Assembly: GCA_951799425.1 (NCBI GenBank)
Contig: OX637393.1
Coordinates: 7,758,244-7,822,243 of the forward strand
From: Ilex aquifolium
Lineage: Eukaryota > Streptophyta > Magnoliopsida > Aquifoliales > Aquifoliaceae
Direction: 5' to 3'
DNA length: 64,000 nt
Shown one piece after another: positions 35,715 to 45,990 of this stretch. The position numbers and the translations under genes were made by a program. The notes under the pieces are model-generated. The model searched no databases. It was not told the DNA's origin and saw nothing but the letters and a program-made list of their open reading frames with translations. How positions within the stretch are numbered: position 1 is the first letter of the stretch; each line of letters opens with the position of its first letter.

Positions 35715-36926
35715 ATGGCTTCTACATCAAGTTTTCTGCTTCTTTTTGTCATAATATCATCGCTGTTTTTTTCTTCCATTGCAATCTCTCCTCCTTCTAC
35801 CACACAATCATGTGCCAGTTTTGTGTTCCCAAACAAGGAGGATGATGATCATCACTTTGCTTCATGCGTTGATCTTCCTGTTTTGAACTCTTTTTTGTAT
35901 TGGACATACTACCCATCTTCAAGTACTGTTCAAATAGGTTATCGACACACCCAATCATCTTCAAGAACATGGGTTGCATGGGGAATCAATCCTACATCAA
36001 AAGGAATGGTAGGCACACAAGCATTGATTGCATACCAAGAATTGGACGGAACAATGAAGGCTTGCACATCTCCTATTAACAGCTATGCCACTCAATTGTT
36101 AGAGGGAGAATTGAGTCTCAAAGTGTCCGATCTGTCGGCCACTTTTATGAACAATGAGATTACTATATTTGCTACTTTGGAGCTTCCAACAAACACTACC
36201 ATAATAAACCATCTTTGGCAAGACGGTCCCATCTCATCAGGTAATGATTTGGGGATGCATGGTCTCTCTGAACAACATATTCAATCAATGGGAACTTTAG
36301 ACTTTTCTTCTGGAATATCAGTGCCAACAAAGGGAGGAAAATCAAAATCCAAATTGCGCAACATTCATGGAGCATTGAATGTAATTAGCTGGGGTACGAT
36401 GATGCCTATTGGATTTATGCTAGCAAGGTACTTGAAGGTTTTCCGACCCTCAGACCCTTTATGGTTCTACCTTCATGTTTCATGCCAGTGCTCGGCCTTC
36501 TTGATCGGTGTGGTGGGATGGGCAACTGGTATTGCACTTCGTCTCATGTCTTCCGGTGTCCATCATACCGACCATATGGCCATTGGAACCACAGTCTTCT
36601 CTCTTGGGATACTTCAGGTCTTGGCTCTCCGTCTCCGACCCCATAAGGACCATAAGTACAGATGTTATTGGAACATCTACCATCATTATGTGGGATACAT
36701 AGTCCTTGCCTTGGGTATTGCCAATGTGTTCATCGGATACAAGATATTGAAGCCTGGGAAGGGGTGGGAGATTGCATATTATGTCATCTTCGGGGCCTTG
36801 TTATTCACTCTTGTTATGCTAGAAGCTTGCAAAAGGTTCAAGAAATCTGCTGCCGACAACGAAGAACGCAACTGTAGAGGAAGTGAAGTCGTAGGAAACA
36901 TTGCTTGTCCACAGCAGAGTGCGTAG
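35715..36926 (+). CDS. Cytochrome b561 and DOMON domain protein, gene 1
   Basis: A 403-aa membrane protein from the ATG at 35715 (an in-frame TTG upstream is ignored because the ATG begins an ideal signal peptide) to TAG. Residues 1-25 form a hydrophobic signal peptide. A DOMON domain spans about 45-175 (YRHTQSSSRTWVAWG; M98 and H166 lie where AIR12-type DOMON heme ligands are expected). A cytochrome b561 core covers about 210-372 with hydrophobic helices and the four conserved histidines H218, H254, H287 and H324. A polar tail follows. Plant relatives (CYB561-DOMON, related to AIR12) sit in the plasma membrane and move electrons across it, probably from ascorbate; substrate specificity here is inferred. 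Intronless, TATA box present. Differs from genes 2 and 3 at about ten residues, including C117, N146, K343 and K349. Confidence 0.95.
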   Translation: MASTSSFLLLFVIISSLFFSSIAISPPSTTQSCASFVFPNKEDDDHHFASCVDLPVLNSFLYWTYYPSSSTVQIGYRHTQSSSRTWVAWGINPTSKGMVGTQALIAYQELDGTMKACTSPINSYATQLLEGELSLKVSDLSATFMNNEITIFATLELPTNTTIINHLWQDGPISSGNDLGMHGLSEQHIQSMGTLDFSSGISVPTKGGKSKSKLRNIHGALNVISWGTMMPIGFMLARYLKVFRPSDPLWFYLHVSCQCSAFLIGVVGWATGIALRLMSSGVHHTDHMAIGTTVFSLGILQVLALRLRPHKDHKYRCYWNIYHHYVGYIVLALGIANVFIGYKILKPGKGWEIAYYVIFGALLFTLVMLEACKRFKKSAADNEERNCRGSEVVGNIACPQQSA

Positions 36927-38459
36927 TTAGCTTTTTGGCGTAGGCAGTGACTCCATTAGTTTCATAAATCATTCAAGGCCTATGTAGTTGAGTCTAGTTT
37001 CTGCCATGTTTGTTAGAACTTTGAGCATTTATGTTTTAGATGTAATTGATTATAGAGGAAAATTTTAGTCACATTCTTTCTAGTTTAATAGAACACTTTT
37101 TTCTTTTTTTGAATCTTCAAAGGTGTTAACTAAAATATAATTTCACTAAATTGTCCATGATATATTTTAGAAAAAACTTCATCCACATCTCCTCTAGATA
37201 TGCATATATTCAATGAAATCTCTTATGTTTTCTAAATTTTTTATATATTAAAATTCAGGCCGATTAAAATTCGATTCGGGCTAATTCAAAATCATTTTTT
37301 TTGTATTAAAATTCGAATCGATTAAAAATTATACTTTTTTAAGTATTACGAATCAAATTTTAATCAATTGAATCCAATTTTATTTGGTACAAATTTTAAT
37401 AAATAAAAAAATATAAATTTTAATTCTGTTGAAACGAATTTTAATCGGTGATAAGAACTCAGGTAGAGCTCAAAATGGCTCGAATTATAATACTTAAAAA
37501 AAGAATTTTAATTGGCTCAATTTTTAATACGAGAAAAAAATAAAATATAATCAAAATATAATTTTAAAGGTATAATATCTAATTTCAAAAAGTTGATGGA
37601 GGCCATGGCGTTCCGCCTCTGATTTTACCTCAATAAAGATTTAGGAGAGAAAGTGATGTTTTAAAGCACTAATGCAACGACCATTAACTAGTATATAATA
37701 ATTTGAGGGTAGGAAAACCCAAATTCATATGATACTAGTATTTTTAAATCTTATTATTATTTTGGTTAATTTAGAAATTTCCTCCCAATTAAATAGTCAT
37801 AGGGTACCAAGCTTGGGACCGTCCTTCCATGGCTTATCTTATTTCGAATGTCCAAAACAAATCATATGCCACAGTTTAATTAACACCTACTATAACTCTT
37901 TTCTAGGGTCGTCCCCAAAACAACCCTAAAGGAAGTCTCGGTGCATAAAATTTTGGTTATTTGGACAATATAATATGTATGTGGTCTTCGACTATAATAC
38001 TAGAAAATAAATTTTGGGTACTATATCTTATTTTTTAGGTCAATCAAAATGTGACACGTGTAAAGATTTATTTTTTTATTATTTTCTTTATTCTATTGTT
38101 TTATTTTATTATTTTCATGATTAATGACTCAAATAAGTCAAACGAAAGTCATTGACCAAGAATCTTTTGGGTATGGTACCGAATAATAAAATCTTGATAA
38201 CATGGCCATATTCAATCAGATTTTGTGCGACTCAAACCTGTATGCTCTCCGATCATAATGAAACAGTTTTATCGTTGCACCAGGATTTGTCCTTAAATTT
38301 TATTTAGATTTATTTACTTTAAGCTTATAACTCTATGATTTAGTATAATTACAAGTATTTTGTTCTCCATAATATGTGAAGGGTGCTAATTGTCTGGATG
38401 CAATGATAGGTGACAGAATATTGTGGAGAGGCGAGGGACTAAAGAAGATGTGTTAGAGC
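36927..38459 (+). other. Downstream spacer of gene 1, duplicated near genes 2 and 3
   Basis: Contains the 3' UTR and a segment (37250-37510) of repeated ATTAAAATTCGA-type phrases, shared in inverted form with 52398-53400. 37740-38459 recurs inverted at 56900-57760 and direct at 60320-61126. No further gene. Confidence 0.7.
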
Positions 38460-39481
38460 CAAGGGCGGAGTCAGGATTTTTGTTTATCCTGGGCTAAGCT
38501 AAGCATTTTTTTGTTTTTAAAGAAGGAGGAAAATATATAAAAAGAAAGGAACACCATTACAAGAAGCAAAGAGGAAAAAGCCACAAGTTGGCTTTAATCC
38601 TTTCAGATAAACGAATGATTTACCAAATTTACAAGTAAATCTGAATCAAAAGGAACAAAAAACTGTGTATGAACATATGGAGCATTCCCAAAAATCAGCT
38701 CATCCAAAGCAATCCATGATTCCAGCACAAAGCAAATCAGCCTAGTGCACTTTGAAGATGTAGCAGCAAATAGCAGCAAACACATCAAAAAGCAAAATCA
38801 AGCATCACAGCAAATCAGCAGACCAAGATCCAGTGCCAACTGCAAAGCACATCAAAGTGCCGCAGAAAATGCATGAACATCAGCTGAAAATCAGCGAAGT
38901 AGCAGCTGAAATCCAGCTGACAAAACATAAAAATCCATCAGAGAACTCCCAAACAGGACCATCTGAAAGTCGTAGGAGAATCCCAGCAGAAGATCCAACA
39001 GAAAACCTTAAAAAAGCCTTCCAAAACCAACAGTGCATCAACTGGACTGTTCACGTGAACAGTCACGTGAACAGTGTAGTTCAAACACTGTTAGCAGGAC
39101 TCCACCCCAGCTGCAATATCCAACTAAAAGGATCCCAGTAGCGAATATATATGCTTCAAAAACAACCTCCCAGCGCATAAAGGATCCATGAAAACCAAAA
39201 GACCAGCGGATAAGCTCCATAGACCATCACATCCTTAGTTCACCTCACTTCATGACCAACAGCCTCAGACACAGACAAACCAACAGCCTGCATCCTCAAT
39301 GCGTTCGAATCATCTTAGCCCACCCCCACCCTATATCTTTGGTCACAAATGATAGCCTTTCTCATTCTAGCAACTGGCATCAAGCCTTGGTCCTTTTGCA
39401 AAAGAGATCTTCCAGCAAATGGTAAAGTTTCATTTTCAGAGAAAACAGAACACTTGCCGGTCTGAATGGCATAAACACTTA

Positions 39482-40417
39482 CTAAAGAAATTGAACTCTT
39501 CGATCATTCTTAGAACAAAATGCATATATTATTGAATCTGTATCGATTGCTTCCGTTATTTCTCTTTCAATGTAGACAACTAACGAATCAGTCAAATACT
39601 CATCTTTCATCTTGTTACGAAGAGTACTTTTGACATGTTTCATGGCTGAAAATGCTCTTTCTGAAGTTGCTGTAGAAACGGGAAGAATTAAAATAAGACG
39701 AATCAACCTATCAATCAAATTGTAGGACTCTGCCTTATTTGTTTCTACTAAACCACGACATAATTCTGAAATTGTAGACATACTTTGAAACCTCTCATGG
39801 CAAACCACATCAAATTGATAATGATCTAGTTGACATTTCAAATGATGCATGTCTTGTCTATCAAAATTAGCTGCAAAAAACTTCTCAGCAAGTAAACAAA
39901 TGCGATCAGGATTGAAATATTTAAAGTTGTCCCGAGAATCTAAAGCAGGATGTAGAGGTTCACGACCTTGAAAAACAAAGCACGGAAAGCAAAATGCCGC
40001 ATCTTTTGAAATAGAATACTCTAGCCATGGAAATTTTTTGTACCAACTTTCCTGAAATCTTCGATTTTGAACTCCAGTTTTAGTCCTCGGATACTCAGCC
40101 AAGATAGGTTGATTTGGTCCCCACTTTATATAAGCACGTCTAACTTCATCTTGATTATAAGCAGGATGTTTCCATATCGGAATACGCAATGCAGGATCTC
40201 GTTCAAGTTCATTCTCATCAAAAGGAATCCTTGGTACTTTTGTTTGAGGTTGAGGATCTTGAGGTTCAACAGCCGCAGGAATCATAGGAACATCAACACT
40301 TGTTGATGTTTCTACTAGACTCAAAGGTTCAAGAGTAGAATTTGATGTTTCTTCTCCACTTTTCTTTTTGAAGAACAAAAAAATTGTTTTTGCTTTTTTT
40401 CGTTCTTGATTTTCCAT
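39482..40417 (-). pseudogene. hAT transposase, internally deleted (TTF-type zinc finger plus hATC ends)
   Basis: A 311-aa frame from the ATG at 40417. Residues about 75-165 match a TTF-type zinc finger domain (KWGPNQP, SWYKKFPWLEYS, AFCFPCFVF); residues about 240-290 match the hAT C-terminal dimerisation domain (PVSTATSERAFSAMK, STLRNKM). Complete relatives (ZMYM1-like/TTF transposases) are near 750-800 aa, so the RNase H-like catalytic core between these parts is gone, joined around residue 165-170. It cannot catalyse transposition but might bind DNA or dimerise with an intact relative. The reading frame across the join is open, as if the deletion was in frame. Confidence 0.88.
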
Positions 40418-41511
40418 CCTAATAAAGTAGAGAAGGGCTGAAAATTAGAGAAACAAACCAGCAAATGTAGAGACTAATTAATGGAATTTGGAATCTTAAA
40501 CATATCATCACTTGAAAACTAAAAAACGTAAAGCTCCACTTCACTGATCCCAAACACAAAAAAATAAATAAATAAAGAAAAACGGTTCTTGTGGCACCCT
40601 TGCAGCTACTTTTAGCACCAGCAAACAGCTCAACCTCAACACCCACAAAACCACAACTTTTCTTCTCAGCATCATAGAACTTGAAATTATATGTGAACTA
40701 TGAATGAAATATATGAGTAGTGATTTAAGATCAGGGTGTGTTTTTGTTCTTCATTCTGAGTTTTGATTCCAAGGATGAACTGTGAGGGTCTGTGAAGATG
40801 ATTGGAGTATTACTAGTCATACATTGACCTTTTTTCATAGGGGTGATTTGGAATGATGTGCTGTACGTATATTATTTTAATTATAATGTTAATGATATGC
40901 ATTTTTTTTTTTGATCTAAACTATATGCATTGAGTTTTACATTTTATTATATTATGTTATTTTTGAACAAATTCAGAGGAGTGCCCTGACACATAATTAA
41001 ACAAAATTGAACGAACAAACATAATTAAAAAAAATCCATGTCCAGACAATTGACCACTAGAAAATGGAAAGGTGAATCAGAGAAGATTTAACTGATTAAC
41101 AACCCTAATTAGGAGCTCCAAACAATAGTTAACAACCAATCATGTAAAGCAATAGAGTATAACGTAAACATAAATTAATGACTAATAAATAAAATAAACT
41201 CGATAAATCCTCACATTAAATGTGAAAAACTTACCTTGCACCGAGGAAACAACCGCTTGAGGAAATAAATTTGCTGGAGGAAACAGCCGCTCGAGGGAAG
41301 AAGGATCTGATGCGCTGAGCAAAAGAGGGATCTGATGCTTTGAAGAGAGAGAGAGAGGAGGTGTTTGCGCAGAAGAGGGATGGTTGTGCCTGTCCAAGGA
41401 TCTGTTGCCATGGCCTATGGAGCCGTTGCTTGTCCGGGAATTTGGGGAAGTGATCGCCTGAGAGAGAAGAGAGAGGACTACTGTGTGTTGCAAGGAGCCG
41501 CTGGGAACCAC
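40418..41511 (-). promoter_or_regulatory. 5' leader and probable intron of the hAT transposase
   Basis: On the minus strand, TGCAAG followed by GTAAGT at 41234 makes a strong donor, and TTTATTAG ending at 40419 makes an acceptor one base before the ATG. This suggests a spliced leader exon left of 41511 and an intron of about 815 bp. Splicing is inferred from consensus only. Confidence 0.5.
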
Positions 41512-41693
41512 TGTGTGTTGCAGGGAGCTGCTAGTTAGGTTGGTTTACTCTGGGCTGGGTTAATTTGGGGGTAAAATATAGTGGTAATTTTTTTGGGGGG
41601 GTGGGCTGGTACTTAGTGGTAAATTTTTTTTTTTTTTTTACTCTGGGCTTCAGCCCACCTTAGCCCACCAGTAGATCCGCCCTTGGTTAGAGC

Positions 41694-43160
41694 TTCAGAA
41701 GGGCTTCGTTTCAAAACCATCCGGTTTAGTGGGTTTTATCCATTTTTTTTACTTGAACTATCTAATAATCAAACTGGATCTAATTCAAGCTTCGGTTCAT
41801 CGGTTCATCGGGTTAACACGTCAGGCTGGGCCAGATTTTTAAACACATGGCCTTAAGCAAAACACTTAAAAATGAGAGACAAGATTAAAAAATAAAAATA
41901 AAAATGAGAGACTTTATCCTCCACCGCTTCGCTATGAGAAAAGAGTTGTAGAAATCTTCTCTTGGTAGTAAATAGTTTCTAATTGCAATATTTTCTTTAT
42001 TACCAGCTTGGGGTGCCCTCAAATCAAGCAGTATGAATGAGGGTTTGGGGGAGCCCCTTTGCAAGTAATTGGTGATGAGTTACGACTTAAGCCTCTTTCT
42101 TAGGGCATTTAAAGAGGGTGACTCCTGTTTTGGAAGAGTTGAGTGACTTAAGACTCTCATCTAAGAGAAAGAGTGTCCAAGTGATTCCTTTCGAAATCGT
42201 CCGTTAAACAAAAGGCTCAAGAGACTCCTCTTCAATTCCATGATGCTCCGTCCTTTTCGGCAACAAATCCAACTATTATAGCCCGTTGTGTGTATCAATG
42301 ACAACTTATAATCATCGTTAATGGTGACCAGAGTCAAACCATGTCGTTGCTAACATTATAGATGAAAATCTTAAAAGTGAACTGTCCAACCCAAAAATAA
42401 GCAATCTAAAAAATACTAATTTAAAGATGCAAAAAGTGAAAGGTTCTTCCTTGAGAATATACAATTAATCTAAAATTTGGTACAATCTTCAATATGAATG
42501 GGGTGAGTACACTCCATTAATGACGAGAGATTTTTTTTTTAAATAAATTACTATTTGTTCATTTTTTGGGCCTCCGACATAACAAATAAAATTTTATTTT
42601 GAATTTCCATGAGCCTTCCTTTTCTCCTTTGGGGACCTAGGCAACTGCTTAATTCGCTTTGCATTTTATAATAGAATCAATTATCTCGCATCACATATAA
42701 ACTCAGATGAATACTAACATAATGATATTAGAATCGTAATCAAATCGAATTCACTTATGATTGACGCAATCCTTCTAAACTAGATTTGATTTGATCTTTT
42801 TTTTTTTTTTTTGTCTGGAACTAGATTTGAATTCAAGGTCATTAGTCTTACATTGTACTTAACAAATTTTTCATAGTTTATTTTTTAGTCATTTACATAA
42901 CAATAGAACTGATTTTCTATGTTAAGTGATTATTATTTGTGATAGCATGCTTATTACCTAAAATTATGGCCCTATCCAAACTCTCAAACATACGGATATT
43001 GTATATATTTATGGTTGACAACTCTCCACGCGATCCATGAACTTGACATAAATCGACACCAAAATAAAATGGTTTGAATTTGGCCTTAACTGTGAAAACT
43101 AGAGAAAAAAATTCCTTTAGTTACAAATAAGATAGCTATATAGATTTGATTGGCTTAGAT
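41694..43160 (+). repeat. Segmental duplication unit B, left part
   Basis: Matches 29700-31405 of unit A in direct orientation, lacking the MULE-like insert. It is interrupted at TAGAT (43156-43160) by the LTR retrotransposon and resumes at 51572. Confidence 0.9.
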
Positions 43161-43742
43161 TGTAACACCCCAAAACACACCCTGGACGACATTACTATCC
43201 AAGAACATTCACAACATGAGAGCGACTAATAAATTCCATAAATAAAGAAATTACATTCATCATATATCATGTTCATCGCATTATCCCAAAAGAATAAGCC
43301 AAATCAAGGCAATTACATCCCAAAAGAATTAAACGTAACTTAGCAGCGGAATAACAAAAGATTATATTTTACATGATTCCAAAATAACCCTTCAATCTAA
43401 TACAAAGAAGGACCGTCGAGATATCCCCCTCCGGATCCCCCTACCCGTCTTCTAACCGATCCTCTTTTACAACATCACCTGAAAAATGGGTTGGTTTGTA
43501 GGGGGTGAGCACTAAGCTCTGTAGGAAAATCCACTCAAACTCAAACAAGGTTTAGAAAACATGTAAAGCAAGTCGGTCTCATTTCACAATTATCATATAT
43601 ATAACTTTTGAAGTAAAACCAGGACAGTTAAGTAGATCTCAAGTTTAAGGAACAACAGTAATTGAATGAATAAGTGAAACCACTATACAGTTAGCAAACC
43701 ATTTCAAATATAATCAGTCCACCATACACAATTTTCAACAAT

Positions 43743-44124
43743 TCTTTCGGTAGGTGGCATACTTTAGGGTAACCTCCACCTCCCTTTAGATCATCTTTGT
43801 TTCTTTCGGTATATGGCATACTTTAGGGTAACCTCCACCTCCCTTTAGATCCTCTTTGTTTCTTTCGGTAGGTGGCATACTTTAGGGTAACATCCACCTC
43901 CCTTTAGATCACCTTTGTTTCTTACGGTAGATGGCATACTTTAGGGTAACCTCCACCTCCATTCTTTCGGTAGGTGGCATACTTTAGGGTAACCTCCACC
44001 TCCCTTTAGATCACCTTTGTTTCTTTCGGTAGGTGGCATACTTTAGGGTAACCTCCACCCCCATTCTTTTGGTAGGTGGTATACTTTAGGGTAACCTCCA
44101 TCTCCATTTAGATCATCTTTGTTT
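43743..44124. repeat. 60-bp stem-loop tandem repeat, seven copies (left LTR)
   Basis: Each unit contains AGGTGG, then the 18 bases CATACTTTAGGGTAACCT, then CCACCT, forming a 6-bp stem. Two units are shorter (about 43 bp), lacking the CTTTAGATC spacer. Confidence 0.93.
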
Positions 44125-44126
44125 TC

Positions 44127-44351
44127 CAAGCATTCTTACAAGGAACCTCTTGGGAAACGGGTGAGCATCCTTACAAGGAACCTCCCACCAATCATTACAT
44201 GGCTTCCCAAGCATCCTTACAAGGAACCTCTTGGGAAGGGGTGAGCATCCTTACAAGGAACCTCTCACAAATCATTACATGGCTTCCCAAGCATCCTTAC
44301 AAGGAACCTCTTGGGAAGGAGTGAGCATCCTTACAAGGAACCTCTCACTCA
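44127..44351. repeat. 84-bp composite stem-loop repeat, three copies (left LTR)
   Basis: Each unit contains two hairpins with nearly the same 18-base centre CATCCTTACAAGGAACCT: one closed by TTCCCAAG/CTTGGGAA, the other by GTGAG/CTCAC. In the last copy the second stem extends to GAGTGAG/CTCACTC. Confidence 0.93.
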
Positions 44352-45423
44352 TGTGCATCACAAACAACCCAACCAAGCATACAATTCCAACATTTATCTC
44401 AATTTACAATCATCTATCCAAAATCCCCCAAAATATAATATGTAACAATTCCACAACCAACTAAGAAAAATACATGAGATCACCATAAATACCATTTTGT
44501 TGTTCAATATGAAACACTAAAGTTTTAAAATCAAGAACATATGAGTAATCAAACTTTGGAATCATTACAAATGAATATTAAGCTTGAAGTATAAAGAATA
44601 AAGACGCACCAAGCTTGAAAATCATGGACAAAGGAGAAATTAGGATTTAAAGGAATAATCATGTATGGAAATAAATAACAAACGACTATCAAGGTGTGAA
44701 ATCAAGAACAAATGATTATGAAGCTTAGAAATCAAACCAAAAGAACATTCAAGTCTTGGAACCAAGAATAAAGAATATCAAGTATTGAATATCAAGCTTA
44801 GAATTCAAAACAAAGGGACAATCATGTGTTGAAATCAATAACAAAGGAGAAGTCAAGATACAAACACATTTCCCTTGAAGATTAGGGTTTGGTAGCAAGC
44901 AAGGAGATTCAAGGGTTACCCAACAATCACAATATTTTCCACATGGAATCAATTGCAAGAATAGCAAGAATCAAGGATTTGATAGCATACATATAACATT
45001 TAGAGTGAAGAGATACATATAAATAAACCTAACCTCAATGTAAAAAAATGGAAGAAAACCCCTACCTTGGTGTTCTTGAAATCTAGGGTTTGATCTTGAA
45101 TCACTCTTAAATCATTTGTTTCTCTCTTTTGATCTTGTGTTTTCTCATTCTTTATTCTTTTCTAAGACTCTCTCTAGGATTCCAAGAGGTGTGGGTAAGG
45201 GGGTAGTGAAAGTGTAGAAGAAGAGACTAGAAGAATGGTGTTCTTGAGAAATTTCGGTTTTGATCTCTATAAGGGTTAACTCTCTCAAGATCTTTGTGTT
45301 TTTCTCTCATTTTCTCTTCTCTTAGGGCTCTAAGATGTTTGGGGTGAGAGTGGGATGGAAGAATAGGTCAAATGAGGCTTAAAAGGGTGTTTTAAAACAC
45401 CAAAATCCCGAATTTTATCGGGT

Positions 45424-45477
45424 GTACCGGTACGCTGTACCGGTACGGTTTAGCTATTGGTTCGGGCGTACCGGTAC
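45424..45477. repeat. Three GTACCGGTAC palindromes (left LTR)
   Basis: The perfect 10-bp palindrome occurs at 45424, 45437 and 45468. The same triplet is kept in the other LTR. Confidence 0.9.
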
Positions 45478-45977
45478 ACTTCGGCTGCTTCGACTTTCAG
45501 GGCAGTTTTGAACCATTTATATGTCGAATTGGAAAATTTTCAGGAGATACACTTTTGTATCCCTAGATGTCTACTATCTACTGTCAAAATTTCAGATCAA
45601 TTGGAAATCAGAATCAAAAGTTATGACTTAAATACTAGAAGGTGTCACAACTCCTTTTTACCCAAATTTTTCTCTAAGTGTGTTTTCACTCCGGAATACT
45701 TCCTAGATTCCAATACACCCCATATTACCTCTCCCAATGTTTTTCGACCTTCCGGATTCAATGGAGAACTTATTTTGACCTAAAAATATTTAGAAACTTC
45801 CATAATCCATTTTCTCAAGTTTACACACCTTCGAAACTTAACTTCCCAATCCATTCCTAAGCCAACCAAATCCATCCCAAACCTCTCCAACACATATTTC
45901 TACACATATTCACATTTTTACAACAATTATTTACTATATATCTATATACATATATAAAATAAAATGCGGGTGTTACA

Positions 45978-45990
45978 ATCCACCCCCCTT
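45978..45990 (-). promoter_or_regulatory. Polypurine tract
   Basis: On the minus strand AAGGGGGGTGGAT abuts the LTR start, the expected primer for plus-strand synthesis. Confidence 0.8.

Larger units (their letters stand above)
29693..38459 (+). repeat. Segmental duplication unit A (gene 1 unit)
   Basis: Homology with the other units begins at GGTTTAGAAGGGGTTCG (29693) and runs through the copia fragment, gene 1 and the spacer to GTTAGAGC (38459). The next unit starts immediately after, at 41694, if the hAT insertion is removed, so A and B are head-to-tail. A-specific inserts are 29998-30259 and 33162-34613. Confidence 0.8.
38460..41685 (-). mobile_element. hAT transposon with internally deleted transposase
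   Basis: The termini CAAGGGCGGA and TCCGCCCTTG are perfect 10-bp inverted repeats, flanked by the exact 8-bp duplication GTTAGAGC (38452-38459 and 41686-41693). The orthologous junctions near 56885 (inverted) and 61126 are uninterrupted and read GTTAGAGGTT, giving an empty site. The element encodes a truncated hAT transposase on the minus strand. Subterminal GGGCTAAG/CTTAGCCC motifs occur at both ends. Confidence 0.93.
43161..45977 (-). mobile_element. 3' LTR of the non-coding element (2817 bp)
   Basis: The longer of the two LTRs because it carries seven rather than four copies of the 60-bp stem-loop repeat. Otherwise it is nearly identical to 48899-51571, with scattered substitutions. Confidence 0.92.

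Noticed and set aside
35528..35836. 102-codon antisense frame over the DOMON gene start, repeated at 54728 and 59594
   Set aside because: It is the reverse complement of the signal-peptide region and leader; conservation follows from the gene on the other strand.
38833..39141. 102-codon plus-strand frame inside the hAT element
   Set aside because: Rich in repeated CAGCAAATCAGC-type text, no domain, opposite to the transposase; likely chance.
43743..44351. CRISPR-like array
   Set aside because: Repeats are tandem with near-identical spacers, inside a plant LTR; this is a satellite-like LTR repeat, not CRISPR.
44231..44464. 77-codon frame in the left LTR, repeated at 49824
   Set aside because: It translates the 84-bp stem-loop repeat; duplicated because the LTR is duplicated, with no sign of coding selection.
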